Of a stretch of DNA of 64,000 nucleotides, positions 50,776 to 58,706 are shown piece after piece. Where the stretch lies: assembly GCA_964387075.1 (NCBI GenBank), contig CAYLVB010000010.1, positions 1-64,000 of the forward strand. The letters are read 5' to 3'. The notes under the pieces were generated by a model. It was not told the DNA's origin. It searched no databases and worked only from the letters and a program-made list of their open reading frames with translations. Position 1 is the first letter of the stretch. Each line of letters starts with the position of its first letter. The stretch comes from PALSA-968 sp964387075. Lineage in GTDB: Bacteria > Bacteroidota > Bacteroidia > B-17B0 > Aurantibacillaceae. Position numbers and translations under genes: made by a program.

Positions 50776-51786
50776 GTGAAAAAAAGCAAGTTCAGCGACC
50801 TGAAGAAGGCCATCTCAAAAGCAAAGAATATTTCCATTCTTACCCACACCAACCCGGATGGCGATGCCATGGGCTCTTCGTTGGGATTGTATCACTACCT
50901 GCGTAAGAAAAATAAAAAAGTAAAAGTGATCGTGCCGAATATCTTTCCCGGTTTTTTGGGATGGATGCCGGCCGCGAAACAAAGCATGGTGTTTGAAGGT
51001 AACGAGCGCGCCGTGCAAAAACAATTGGAAAGGTCCGATCTGCTTTTCATACTCGATTTCAATAATTATTCGCGCCTCGATAAACTGGGCGAGCTGATCG
51101 CAAAAAGTGAAGCCCCAAAAATATTGGTAGACCATCACCGCCAGCCCGATTCTTGTTTTGATCTTTATTTTCATGACGAGCACGCGAGCTCTACGGCCGA
51201 ATTGATCTATGATCTTATCTGCGGCATCGATTCGCAAAAGATGATCGATAAAAAAGCAGCTACAAGCCTGTACACCGGCATTATGACGGATACCGGTAGT
51301 TTTCGTTTTCCGAGTACAACAGACAGAACTTTTTCTATAGCGGCGGGACTGATCAAGGCAGGCGCCGATAATTCCGACATCTACAACCGTGTGTATGATG
51401 ATTACAGCGCGCAGCGGCTGAAACTATTGGGATATTGTCTTGATAAGTTGGTCTTTCTGCCCGAATACAGAGCCGCCTATATTGGAATCAGCGAAGAGGA
51501 GTTAAAACGTTTTGATTTTAAGAAAGGTGATACCGAAGGCGTGGTGAACCAGGCTTTATCGGTTCGCGGAATTGTTTTCTCGGCCTTCTTTTCCGAAAGA
51601 GAAGGAGAGATCCGCATCTCTTTTCGCAGCAAAGGCAAATTTGACGTGAACAAATTCTCGCGCGCGCATTTCGGCGGCGGCGGACACGCGAACGCGGCCG
51701 GCGGAAAAAGCAAAGAACCCCTGGACCAGGTTGTTGCAAAATTTGTGGAGTTGCTTCCTCAATATGCCACAGAACTTAATAAATAG
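50776..51786 (+). CDS. nrnA: DHH-family oligoribonuclease / pAp phosphatase NrnA
   Basis: A 336-residue DHH phosphoesterase that degrades short RNA oligomers and removes the 3' phosphate of pAp. Metal-binding motifs are THTNPDGDAMGSSLG (24-38), ILDFNNYSRLD, the DHH triad at 119-121 (VDHHRQPD) and the C-terminal DHHA1 motif FGGGGHANAAGG. Normal length. The start is a GTG three bases after the OmpA stop. Its TAG touches the next gene's possible GTG. Confidence 0.88.
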   Translation: MKKSKFSDLKKAISKAKNISILTHTNPDGDAMGSSLGLYHYLRKKNKKVKVIVPNIFPGFLGWMPAAKQSMVFEGNERAVQKQLERSDLLFILDFNNYSRLDKLGELIAKSEAPKILVDHHRQPDSCFDLYFHDEHASSTAELIYDLICGIDSQKMIDKKAATSLYTGIMTDTGSFRFPSTTDRTFSIAAGLIKAGADNSDIYNRVYDDYSAQRLKLLGYCLDKLVFLPEYRAAYIGISEEELKRFDFKKGDTEGVVNQALSVRGIVFSAFFSEREGEIRISFRSKGKFDVNKFSRAHFGGGGHANAAGGKSKEPLDQVVAKFVELLPQYATELNK

Positions 51787-51797
51787 TGCAATACGCA

Positions 51798-52421
51798 ATG
51801 GCTGTTCATAACCTGAAACCCGAAATCCGAAATGTCCTAACGGCTGTTCTCCGGGTTCTTTGCGGGCTGTTCACTTTGCGCCCTTTGCAGTTTCGGCTGC
51901 CGGCTGTTTGGAGCGTAGCAGCAACCTTGCTTGCACTAATATCTTGCGGAGATCCCCCGAAACAGAAAAATGTAGTTGTTGATTCTAAGAAATTAAAAGA
52001 GAACATTGTGAAGGTGAACCAGCCAGCGGTGGTGATGGAGAATGACGAGATCAACGCCTGGGTGAAGTCGCACGGATACCCCATGAAGACCAGCGGCACG
52101 GGCTTGCGTTATTATATTTTCAAGGAGAATAAAAAAGGTAAAGAGATAAAATTCAAAAGCGAAGTAACGATAAAATACAAAGTTTCTCTTCTGGATGGAA
52201 CCGAGTGCTATTCGTCAGATAAAAAAGGACCCCGCACTTTTTTAGTGGGCGCCGATAATATAGAATCAGGTTTGCACGAAGGTGTGCAGTTCATGAGAGA
52301 AGGAGAGAAAGCGATCTTTGTACTGCCATCACATTTAGCCTTCGGACTGGTAGGTGACAGGAATAAGATCCCGCCTAAAACAGCCGTGGCCTACGAAATT
52401 GAAATAACGAATGTGAAATGA
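51798..52421 (+). CDS. FKBP-type peptidyl-prolyl isomerase lipoprotein, 1 of 4
   Basis: About 207 residues. The C-terminal domain (about 100-207) is FKBP-like: VTIKYKVSLLDGTECYSSD, GLHEGVQFMREGEKAIFVLPSHLAFG, and a closing VAYEIEITNVK. The lipobox LALISCG precedes it. The 40 or so codons ahead of the lipobox are odd: their DNA (about 51836-51912) resembles the dispersed repeat found at 58621 and 59985, giving arginine-rich sequence unlike a normal signal. The true start may be a TTG nearer the lipobox (around 51876) rather than this ATG or the GTG at 51786. First of four PPIase genes in a row. Confidence 0.78.
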   Translation: MAVHNLKPEIRNVLTAVLRVLCGLFTLRPLQFRLPAVWSVAATLLALISCGDPPKQKNVVVDSKKLKENIVKVNQPAVVMENDEINAWVKSHGYPMKTSGTGLRYYIFKENKKGKEIKFKSEVTIKYKVSLLDGTECYSSDKKGPRTFLVGADNIESGLHEGVQFMREGEKAIFVLPSHLAFGLVGDRNKIPPKTAVAYEIEITNVK

Positions 52422-53326
52422 GGGTAAAGGGTATGGGGTATGGGTTATGGGTTAGTCGGGTAGGGTTGTATTTCCTGTTAATCGGAATTGGCATCATTTC
52501 ATTTGGGTGCAAACCAAAGAGCCGTAGTGAATATTCAAAAAAAGATAATTACTATTTTAAACTTCTTTCCATCGGAGATGGCAAAATAAAACCCGATACC
52601 TCTGATTATCTCTGGATAGATGCGGCCTGTTACACCCTGAAAGATTCTGTTTTCTGGGATACTAAACATAACGCTTTTCAGAGCTTTTTCATCAAACAGA
52701 ACACGTTCTCTTTCGCTAAGCATATTTTTACCCTGGCCGAGGGCGACAGCGTGCAATACCTCGTTCCTTCGCAGATCCTTTTTAAAGAGATCTTCGGATT
52801 TAACAAACCCGCTGACTTTAGCAGGGCCGACAGCGCCGTGAAGTTCTCGGTGCGCATTCTGCGTATCGTTAGCCCGGATGAATACACGCGCGTAGCCGAT
52901 AGCCTGCAGGGCAATACCCTGGCCAGGGAGACCGAGGAGTACGGGCAGATCAATAATTATGTAACCGGCAATTTTAATGGTTCCTACGAGTTCAGCAAGG
53001 ACGCTTTCATGGAAAAGACCGTCAGTACCCGGGGCGACAGTATAAAATGGGGCAGTAAGGTGAGTATTTTATACAAGGGATATTACCTGGATGGCCGTGT
53101 GGTTGACCTAACGCCCGATAAGAAGCCTTTTGAGTTCAAAATGGGCCAGGAAGGCCAGGTCATAGAGGGGTTAAAACTAGCACTTTATCACCTGAAAAAG
53201 GGCGAAAAAGCAAAAATTATATTACCTTCGCGCCTCGCTTTTGGCAGCAAGGGAAGCTCGGATGGAAGCGTTGCTCCCTATACCCCCTTGCTGTACGAAG
53301 TAGAAGTACTTGACGTTAAAAATTAA
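52418..53326 (+). CDS. FKBP-type peptidyl-prolyl isomerase lipoprotein, 2 of 4
   Basis: A 302-residue lipoprotein with lipobox ISFGC (Cys31). The N-terminal half (about 40-170) is a degenerate FKBP-like domain, and the C-terminal half (about 205-302) is a fuller one (SILYKGYYLDGRVVDL, MGQEGQVIEGLKLALYHLKKGEKAKIILPSRLAFG, TPLLYEVEVLDVK). Some binding-pocket aromatics are replaced, so it may act as a chaperone rather than a fast isomerase. The ATGA overlap with the previous gene supports this start, although the first codons sit in a G-rich simple repeat. Confidence 0.82.
   Translation: MRVKGMGYGLWVSRVGLYFLLIGIGIISFGCKPKSRSEYSKKDNYYFKLLSIGDGKIKPDTSDYLWIDAACYTLKDSVFWDTKHNAFQSFFIKQNTFSFAKHIFTLAEGDSVQYLVPSQILFKEIFGFNKPADFSRADSAVKFSVRILRIVSPDEYTRVADSLQGNTLARETEEYGQINNYVTGNFNGSYEFSKDAFMEKTVSTRGDSIKWGSKVSILYKGYYLDGRVVDLTPDKKPFEFKMGQEGQVIEGLKLALYHLKKGEKAKIILPSRLAFGSKGSSDGSVAPYTPLLYEVEVLDVKN
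52419..52466 (+). repeat. G-rich simple repeat at a gene start
   Basis: Eight runs of three or four G separated by short A/T spacers (GGGTATGGGGTATGGG, then TTATGGGTTAGTCGGG and TAGGG). It spans the first codons of the second PPIase gene and could form a G-quadruplex in DNA or mRNA. Confidence 0.7.
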
Positions 53327-53328
53327 TT

Positions 53329-54249
53329 ATGAGATCAAAAAAAATCCTATTCGCGCTGGCAGTTGTTCTGCTGGTTGTATCCTGCAAGAACGAAGATCCC
53401 CGCTTTCCCGGTTATGAAGTGACCGAGTCCGGCGCATTCTTTAAACTTGAAAAAGCCGCCGAAGATAAAACGGCCATCAATCAAGGTGATGTGATTTTCA
53501 TGCACCACACCATGACCACCGACAAAGATTCATTACTGTATGATTACAGGACCATGTCGCAGCCCGGGCAGCCTTACGCCATGCGTTTGTCTCCTTCGGT
53601 ATATAAAGGCGATATGTTCGAGATGATCTACAAACTGCACAAGGGCGACAGCGCTTCTTTTGCTCTGCGTATCGATTCAATGTTCGACAAATACTATAAA
53701 CAACCGGTTCCAAAATTCCTCGATCCTAAGGGCTATATCGTGTATCACGTGAAGATAGACAGTGTGTATAATTCAGCCAAGGTGGATGAGATCGAAAAGA
53801 AGAACCGCGAGATGCAGATGGCTTACATGGAAAAAGCAAAGAATGCCGAAGACAGTGTGCTTAACAAATACATCACGGATAACAAGATCACCGTTAAACC
53901 TACCGAAACCGGGCTTTACATTGTGGTTAAGCAAAAGGGCAAGGGTGAAAAAGTGAAGAAGGGCGATAATATCGAGGTAAAATACAAAGGCATGTTCACC
54001 GATGGTCGTGTTTTTGATACATCCGAGCGCAGCCCTGAGCCGGTAATTTTCCAGATCGGGGTTCAGCCCTTGATAGCGGCATGGGACGAATCGATTATTG
54101 GAGCAAATGTGGGCACCAAGATGTTGGTGGTTTCGCCTTCCAGCATGGGATATGGCGAGCGCGGCAACCAGGGCATTCCTCCGTATTCTCCTTTGGTATT
54201 TGAAATAGAAATTGTGGGCATCAGAACGGCTCCGCCTATGCCCAAGTAA
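53329..54249 (+). CDS. FKBP-type peptidyl-prolyl isomerase lipoprotein, 3 of 4 (GldI-like)
   Basis: A 306-residue lipoprotein: lipobox LLVVSC (Cys19), a divergent FKBP-like domain (about 30-150), a short coiled coil (VDEIEKKNREMQMAYMEKAK), and a full C-terminal FKBP domain (about 195-300: NIEVKYKGMFTDGRVFDTSE, PLIAAWDESIIGANVGTKMLVVSPSSMGYGERG). Its layout resembles GldI, the gliding-motility-associated FKBP lipoprotein, but that name would need a phylogeny. Begins 2 bases after the previous gene. Confidence 0.85.
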   Translation: MRSKKILFALAVVLLVVSCKNEDPRFPGYEVTESGAFFKLEKAAEDKTAINQGDVIFMHHTMTTDKDSLLYDYRTMSQPGQPYAMRLSPSVYKGDMFEMIYKLHKGDSASFALRIDSMFDKYYKQPVPKFLDPKGYIVYHVKIDSVYNSAKVDEIEKKNREMQMAYMEKAKNAEDSVLNKYITDNKITVKPTETGLYIVVKQKGKGEKVKKGDNIEVKYKGMFTDGRVFDTSERSPEPVIFQIGVQPLIAAWDESIIGANVGTKMLVVSPSSMGYGERGNQGIPPYSPLVFEIEIVGIRTAPPMPK

Positions 54250-54312
54250 TAGTGAAGCACATCAAAGATGGATCCCTATTTGAACAGAAGATCAGCTATT
54301 AAAAATTAAAAT

Positions 54313-55386
54313 ATGAAAAAAGTAGTTCTATCACTCATCGCGGTTGCGGCCTTCTTCGCCTGCAGGAAGCAGGATATGGCGCAATCCGAAACAAAAACAA
54401 CCCCAAAAGCAAAACTCTCTCAAATGGATAAAGATTTCTTAAGCAAGCAGCCCGATGGGCTTTACGCTAAAATGAACACCAGCAAAGGCGATATTTATTT
54501 AGTGCTGGAAATGGAAAAAACACCAATGACCGTTGGCAACTTCGTGGGCCTTTCTGAAGGAACCATTAAGAACACCGCCAAAGGAGCCGGTGTTCCATTT
54601 TACGACGGACTCAAATTCCACCGTGTGATCGCCAATTTTATGATCCAGGGCGGCGACCCGGCCGGGAACGGATCGGGCGGACCCGGTTACAAATTCCCCG
54701 ACGAGATCGATACTTCTTTGAAACATACCGGTCCCGGCGTTCTGTCAATGGCAAACGCGGGCCCAGGCACCAACGGCAGCCAGTTCTTCATTACGCACGT
54801 TAAAACTCCGTGGTTAGATGGTAAGCATACTGTATTCGGTCATGTGATCGAGGGTCAAAAAGTGGTTGACGCTATTGCGCAGGGCGATTCGTTGAAAACA
54901 GTTACCATCCTTCGCAAAGGCGCGAAAGCAGAAGCCTTTGACGGCGCTAAAGTATTTGAATCAGAAAGCGCCGGTTTCACTAAAAAACAAGAAGAAAAAA
55001 TAAAAGCTGAACAAGCGGCGATGGACAAGGTGCTGAACGAGAAATACGCGAATACCAAAACAACAGCAAGCGGGCTGCGTTACATCGTGGAAAAAGAGGG
55101 TTCAGGCCCTAAACCAAGTGCCACTTCCGAAGTTACAGTTCACTACGTGGGCACTTTGCTCGATGGAAAAAAATTCGACAGCTCGCGCGATCGTGGTCAG
55201 CCTATCTCTTTTGGTTTGAACCAGGTGATCAAAGGTTGGACAGAAGGGCTGCAATTGATGAATAAAGGTTCGCGTTATACCTTGATCATTCCTCCGAACC
55301 TGGGTTATGGAGATAATGGTGTTCCCGGTGTGATACCGCCAAAATCATGGCTGGTGTTCGATGTAGAATTACTTGACTTTAAATAG
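54313..55386 (+). CDS. Cyclophilin-FKBP fusion peptidyl-prolyl isomerase, 4 of 4
   Basis: A 357-residue lipoprotein (lipobox AFFAC, Cys17) that joins two unrelated isomerase families. Residues about 50-200 are a bacterial cyclophilin: FHRVIANFMIQGGDPAGNG, GVLSMANAGPGTNGSQFFIT, TPWLDGKHTVFGHV. Residues about 250-357 are an FKBP: VHYVGTLLDGKKFDSS, GWTEGLQLMNKGSRYTLIIP, NLGYGDNGVPGVIPP. Both catalytic pockets look intact. Cyclophilin-FKBP fusions are known in a few flavobacteria and spirochaetes. It should fold proline-rich or T9SS cargo proteins in the periplasm (inference). Confidence 0.9.
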   Translation: MKKVVLSLIAVAAFFACRKQDMAQSETKTTPKAKLSQMDKDFLSKQPDGLYAKMNTSKGDIYLVLEMEKTPMTVGNFVGLSEGTIKNTAKGAGVPFYDGLKFHRVIANFMIQGGDPAGNGSGGPGYKFPDEIDTSLKHTGPGVLSMANAGPGTNGSQFFITHVKTPWLDGKHTVFGHVIEGQKVVDAIAQGDSLKTVTILRKGAKAEAFDGAKVFESESAGFTKKQEEKIKAEQAAMDKVLNEKYANTKTTASGLRYIVEKEGSGPKPSATSEVTVHYVGTLLDGKKFDSSRDRGQPISFGLNQVIKGWTEGLQLMNKGSRYTLIIPPNLGYGDNGVPGVIPPKSWLVFDVELLDFK

Positions 55387-55396
55387 ACAAACAAGA

Positions 55397-56143
55397 ATGA
55401 AAATGAGCCCGCAAATACTCCTGTTTTTAGCGGGCTTTTTCTTTTTATTCAGCGCATGCAAAAAGGAGAACCGCTGCGACTGTTTTAAGTCGCGCGGAAG
55501 CGATGTGCTGGAAACACGGCGCGTGGCTAATTTTAATACGCTGCGGGTACTCGATAAGATCGATGTGTATTTTACCCAGGATTCTACCCTTGCAGAGCCA
55601 ATTATTACTGTAAAGACAGGCAAGAATCTCGTCTCCAACATCTCTACAAAGGTTAGTGAGAATGAACTGCGTATTGAGAACAATAACAAGTGCAATTTTG
55701 TGCGCGGCTCCAATAACGACGTAACTGTTTATGTAACCGCCCCTTATGTAAAGTACTTTATACAGGACGGCGTGGGCAATATTTTTGGCACAAATACTGT
55801 GATACAGGACAGTGTGGACTGCAACATTCGTAATTCGGGTGATATTCATTTGGGCGTGAAAACACGTTGCGTGGTGAGCCATACCCACGGTATAGGCGAT
55901 CTGTATGTTAGCGGCACCGCGAATAGTTTTTTTGCCAATATAGTGGGGCAGGGTTTTATCCGTGCCGAAGGTTTTACGGCGTCTTACGGTTATATTTATT
56001 TCAAATCGAACGGAGAAGCTAAGGTGAACATTACCGGGCAGCTCGATGCGGAAATAGCCAGCACAGGCAATTTATACTATACGGGCAATCCACCCGTTGT
56101 AAATGTAAAAATTACCGGTAAAGGTAAACTCATCAAATTTTGA
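55397..56143 (+). CDS. DUF2807 head-GIN domain lipoprotein
   Basis: A 248-residue lipoprotein with lipobox LFSAC. The mature part is the DUF2807 adhesin-like beta-helix: FNTLRVLDKIDVYFTQDST at its start, then repeated strands such as DVTVYVTAPYVKYFIQDG, GDIHLGVKTRCVVSHT and VKITGKGKLIKF. Family function is unknown; the domain lies on the cell surface or in the periplasm. The ATG at 55397 is preferred because the frame further upstream is the end of the previous gene. Confidence 0.83.
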   Translation: MKMSPQILLFLAGFFFLFSACKKENRCDCFKSRGSDVLETRRVANFNTLRVLDKIDVYFTQDSTLAEPIITVKTGKNLVSNISTKVSENELRIENNNKCNFVRGSNNDVTVYVTAPYVKYFIQDGVGNIFGTNTVIQDSVDCNIRNSGDIHLGVKTRCVVSHTHGIGDLYVSGTANSFFANIVGQGFIRAEGFTASYGYIYFKSNGEAKVNITGQLDAEIASTGNLYYTGNPPVVNVKITGKGKLIKF

Positions 56144-56159
56144 TCTCAGAAAAAAAGAT

Positions 56160-56204
56160 ACTTCCGCGTCATGCTGAACTTGTTTCAGCATCGCACCATG
56201 CTCG
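56160..56204. repeat. REP-like dispersed repeat (HAELVSAS type)
   Basis: CGTCATGCTGAACTTGTTTC then AGCATCGCACCATGCTCG. The inverted pair ATGCTGAA/TTTCAGCAT forms a hairpin. When translated it gives PRHAELVSASHH, a well-known mark of Bacteroidota REP repeats. It lies at the very start of the open frame of the T9SS plug gene and is probably not part of the protein. Confidence 0.8.
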
Positions 56205-56205
56205 A

Positions 56206-57546
56206 ATGAGTATTATGTCGCCGCGCCTCAACTTCCCGATAATGGTAATAGCTCTGCTCGCGCTTTTCGTGCTTTCTTTCGGTGTAAATGCCCAAACCAA
56301 AAAGACCGACGACGAGGACTACGTAAGCTCAAACGTCTTACGTTACGAAGATTGGGTCTACAAACCCAACATCAAGAGTGTACAATTGCACGAAGTATCC
56401 TGGGAGCTTTCTCCGCCCCTGATAGATCTTGAATCGGGGCAGCAATTGGAACTGAGTTTCGATGACCTGGACGGAGATAACAAGAACTACTGGTACACTT
56501 TAATTCATTGCGACGCGGCCTGGAAGCCCAGCGACCTGATGGCGCCTGAGTATTTGAACTCTTTCCAGGAAGAGCAGATCACCAATTTCAATTACTCACA
56601 GGGAACCATGCAGAAGTACACGCATTACAAGTGGACCTTCCCTAACAACAATATGAAATTGACCAAGAGCGGCAATTATATTGTAAAGGTGTATACGGAT
56701 GTGGAGAAAGATAAACCGGTATTAACGCGCCGTTTTATGGTCGTAACCAATAAGGTGAGCGTGGTGGGAAACATACACGAGGCCGCCAAGGCGGATGATT
56801 ACATGAACCGGCAGGAGGTTGATTTCAGCGTGTTCTATTCTTCTTACAATGTAACTAATCCTTTTGTGGATATGAAGGTGGTTGTGCAGCAGAATAACCG
56901 TTGGGATAATGCCGTTTACGACATGAAGCCTTTGTACACCAAGCCCAATGAATTTACTTTTGATTATGATGACGGAACCAATTGTTTCCAGGGTGGCAAT
57001 GAATACCGTTTTGTGAACTCGAAGAACTTTAAGTTCGTGACCCAGTTCACCGACCAGATCTATCGCGACTCGGCTTTGGAATGGCACCTGGAGCAAAAAC
57101 CGGAAGAAGTGAAGATGTTCAAGACCTACTCGCAGTACCAGGACAATAATGGCAGGTTCTTAATTAAAGCGGAAGAAAGGAACGACAGCGAGATAAACGC
57201 CGATTATTGCTGGACCCATTTTTTTGTGCCTTACGATTACCCTATGAGCGAGGGTAATTTTTATTTGATGGGAAATTTAACGGATAACCGTTTCACCAAA
57301 GAGAACCGGATGAGCTATAATTACAAGAAAAAGCGTTACGAGCTCGCGGTGTATTTAAAGCAGGGATATTACGATTACCAGATAGGTTTCCTCGAAGACG
57401 GCAAAACAGCCGCCGACTTGAATTACATCGAGGGTAATCATTGGGAGACCGAGAACGATTATACGGTGTATGTTTACCACCGCCAGCAGGGCACTTACTA
57501 CGACGCGCTCATCTGCGTGCGGAAGTTGAATTCGGTGAGGAAATAA
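56206..57546 (+). CDS. DUF5103 family type IX secretion plug protein
   Basis: A 446-residue exported protein. From ATG 56206 it has a signal peptide (IMVIALLALFVLSFGVNAQ), an N-terminal beta domain (LRYEDWVYKPNIKSVQLHEVSWELSPPLIDLES) and a second large beta domain to the end (YDYQIGFLEDGKTAADLNYIEGNHWET). These fit DUF5103, the Plug protein that seals the SprA translocon of the T9SS. The frame is open to 56140, but those codons are a REP repeat. It is the T9SS component nearest to the cargo proteins in this window. Confidence 0.87.
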   Translation: MSIMSPRLNFPIMVIALLALFVLSFGVNAQTKKTDDEDYVSSNVLRYEDWVYKPNIKSVQLHEVSWELSPPLIDLESGQQLELSFDDLDGDNKNYWYTLIHCDAAWKPSDLMAPEYLNSFQEEQITNFNYSQGTMQKYTHYKWTFPNNNMKLTKSGNYIVKVYTDVEKDKPVLTRRFMVVTNKVSVVGNIHEAAKADDYMNRQEVDFSVFYSSYNVTNPFVDMKVVVQQNNRWDNAVYDMKPLYTKPNEFTFDYDDGTNCFQGGNEYRFVNSKNFKFVTQFTDQIYRDSALEWHLEQKPEEVKMFKTYSQYQDNNGRFLIKAEERNDSEINADYCWTHFFVPYDYPMSEGNFYLMGNLTDNRFTKENRMSYNYKKKRYELAVYLKQGYYDYQIGFLEDGKTAADLNYIEGNHWETENDYTVYVYHRQQGTYYDALICVRKLNSVRK

Positions 57547-57583
57547 GCGAAACTCTTTCTATCTTTGTCAAAACCCTGCCTCC

Positions 57584-58453
57584 ATGATATTGATAGCCGA
57601 TAGCGGTTCTACCAAAGCACATTGGGCCCTTTTGGGGGATGGAAAAGTTGTAGAAGCTTATACCCAGGGATTCAATCCTTATTTTCAAACCACGCGTATC
57701 ATTGAAGATGGTGTGCGCAGCGAGCTCCCAAAAGAAATACTTTCTTTAGCGAAGAACGGTGATCTTACGATCTACTATTACGGGGCGGGCTGTTCTTCCT
57801 CTGAAAAGGTTCAGGTCGTGACGAACGCGCTCGCCAAAGTATTTACCAAGGCCGAGATACATGTAGAACACGATCTTTTGGCCAGCGCACGCGCCCTTTG
57901 TGGCAGCGATCCCGGCATTGCCTGCATCATAGGCACAGGTTCTAACAGCTGTTATTACGATGGCAAGTCGGTAAAGGAAAACATTCCTTCCGTAGGTTAT
58001 TTCTTCGGCGACTATGGCAGCGCCGGCCACTTGGGAAAAACATTGATACAGGCGTATTTCGACGATAAACTTCCGGAAGACCTGAAAAAGGAATTCTCCC
58101 AAATGCACGATTTTGAGCGCGAGTTTATTTTAGATAACGTGTATCAAAAGCCTATGCCCAATCGCTTTCTTGCCTCCTACGGCAAGATCGTTGCCGAATA
58201 TATCGCGCATCCCTATATGGTTTCGCTTATAAAAAAGTGTTTTACTGATTTTTTAATTTACCAGGTAGAGAAATACAGTCGCCACACGCAATTGCCTATC
58301 AATTTTGTGGGCTCTGTGGCTTTTAATAACAAAGATCTTTTGTTGGAAGTGCTGGCCGAGCGCGGTTTAAAACCGGGCATCATTTTAAAATCGCCAATAA
58401 GTGGCCTCATCAAATACCACGAGCCCAAAGGTGGAAGACCGCACGCTAAATAA
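57584..58453 (+). CDS. BadF-type N-acetylglucosamine kinase
   Basis: A 289-residue sugar kinase of the BadF/BadG ATPase family, phosphorylating GlcNAc for cell-wall recycling. Phosphate loop IADSGSTKAHWALL (4-17), EHDLLASARALCG with the catalytic aspartate, CIIGTGSNSCYYDG and VGYFFGDYGSAGHLGK are diagnostic. Substrate by family only. TATCTTTG about 20 bases before the ATG may be a -7 element. Confidence 0.87.
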   Translation: MILIADSGSTKAHWALLGDGKVVEAYTQGFNPYFQTTRIIEDGVRSELPKEILSLAKNGDLTIYYYGAGCSSSEKVQVVTNALAKVFTKAEIHVEHDLLASARALCGSDPGIACIIGTGSNSCYYDGKSVKENIPSVGYFFGDYGSAGHLGKTLIQAYFDDKLPEDLKKEFSQMHDFEREFILDNVYQKPMPNRFLASYGKIVAEYIAHPYMVSLIKKCFTDFLIYQVEKYSRHTQLPINFVGSVAFNNKDLLLEVLAERGLKPGIILKSPISGLIKYHEPKGGRPHAK

Positions 58454-58706
58454 GGGCTTTCGACTAGCTACAGAAACCACGGAGGGAACAGCCAAGTAGA
58501 CACGGAGAAAGCAGCCGAGGAACAGTCGTATCAAAGATACTTAGTATCCTTTTTAATTAAACTTAGAGCCTTTGTGTCTTTGTGGCGATATTCCGATGCC
58601 GGAGAGGAGTGGTAAGCTTGCCACGAAGGCACGAAGAAGCAAAGAAGCAGCCGAAGGAACAGCCAAAAGGAAGCAGTAGCTTTATGCTATTCTTTGGTTT
58701 CTGCAG
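58454..58706. repeat. Dispersed repeat cluster, left of the glycosyltransferase
   Basis: Holds motif B, CTTAGAGCC then TTTGTGTCTTTGTGGCG (58562-58587), motif A (58621-58664, CCACGAAGGCACGAAG ... CCGAAGGAACAGCC), and a weaker motif A copy at 58487-58535. No gene is seen. An inverted, related copy lies at 59847-60028. Confidence 0.8.
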
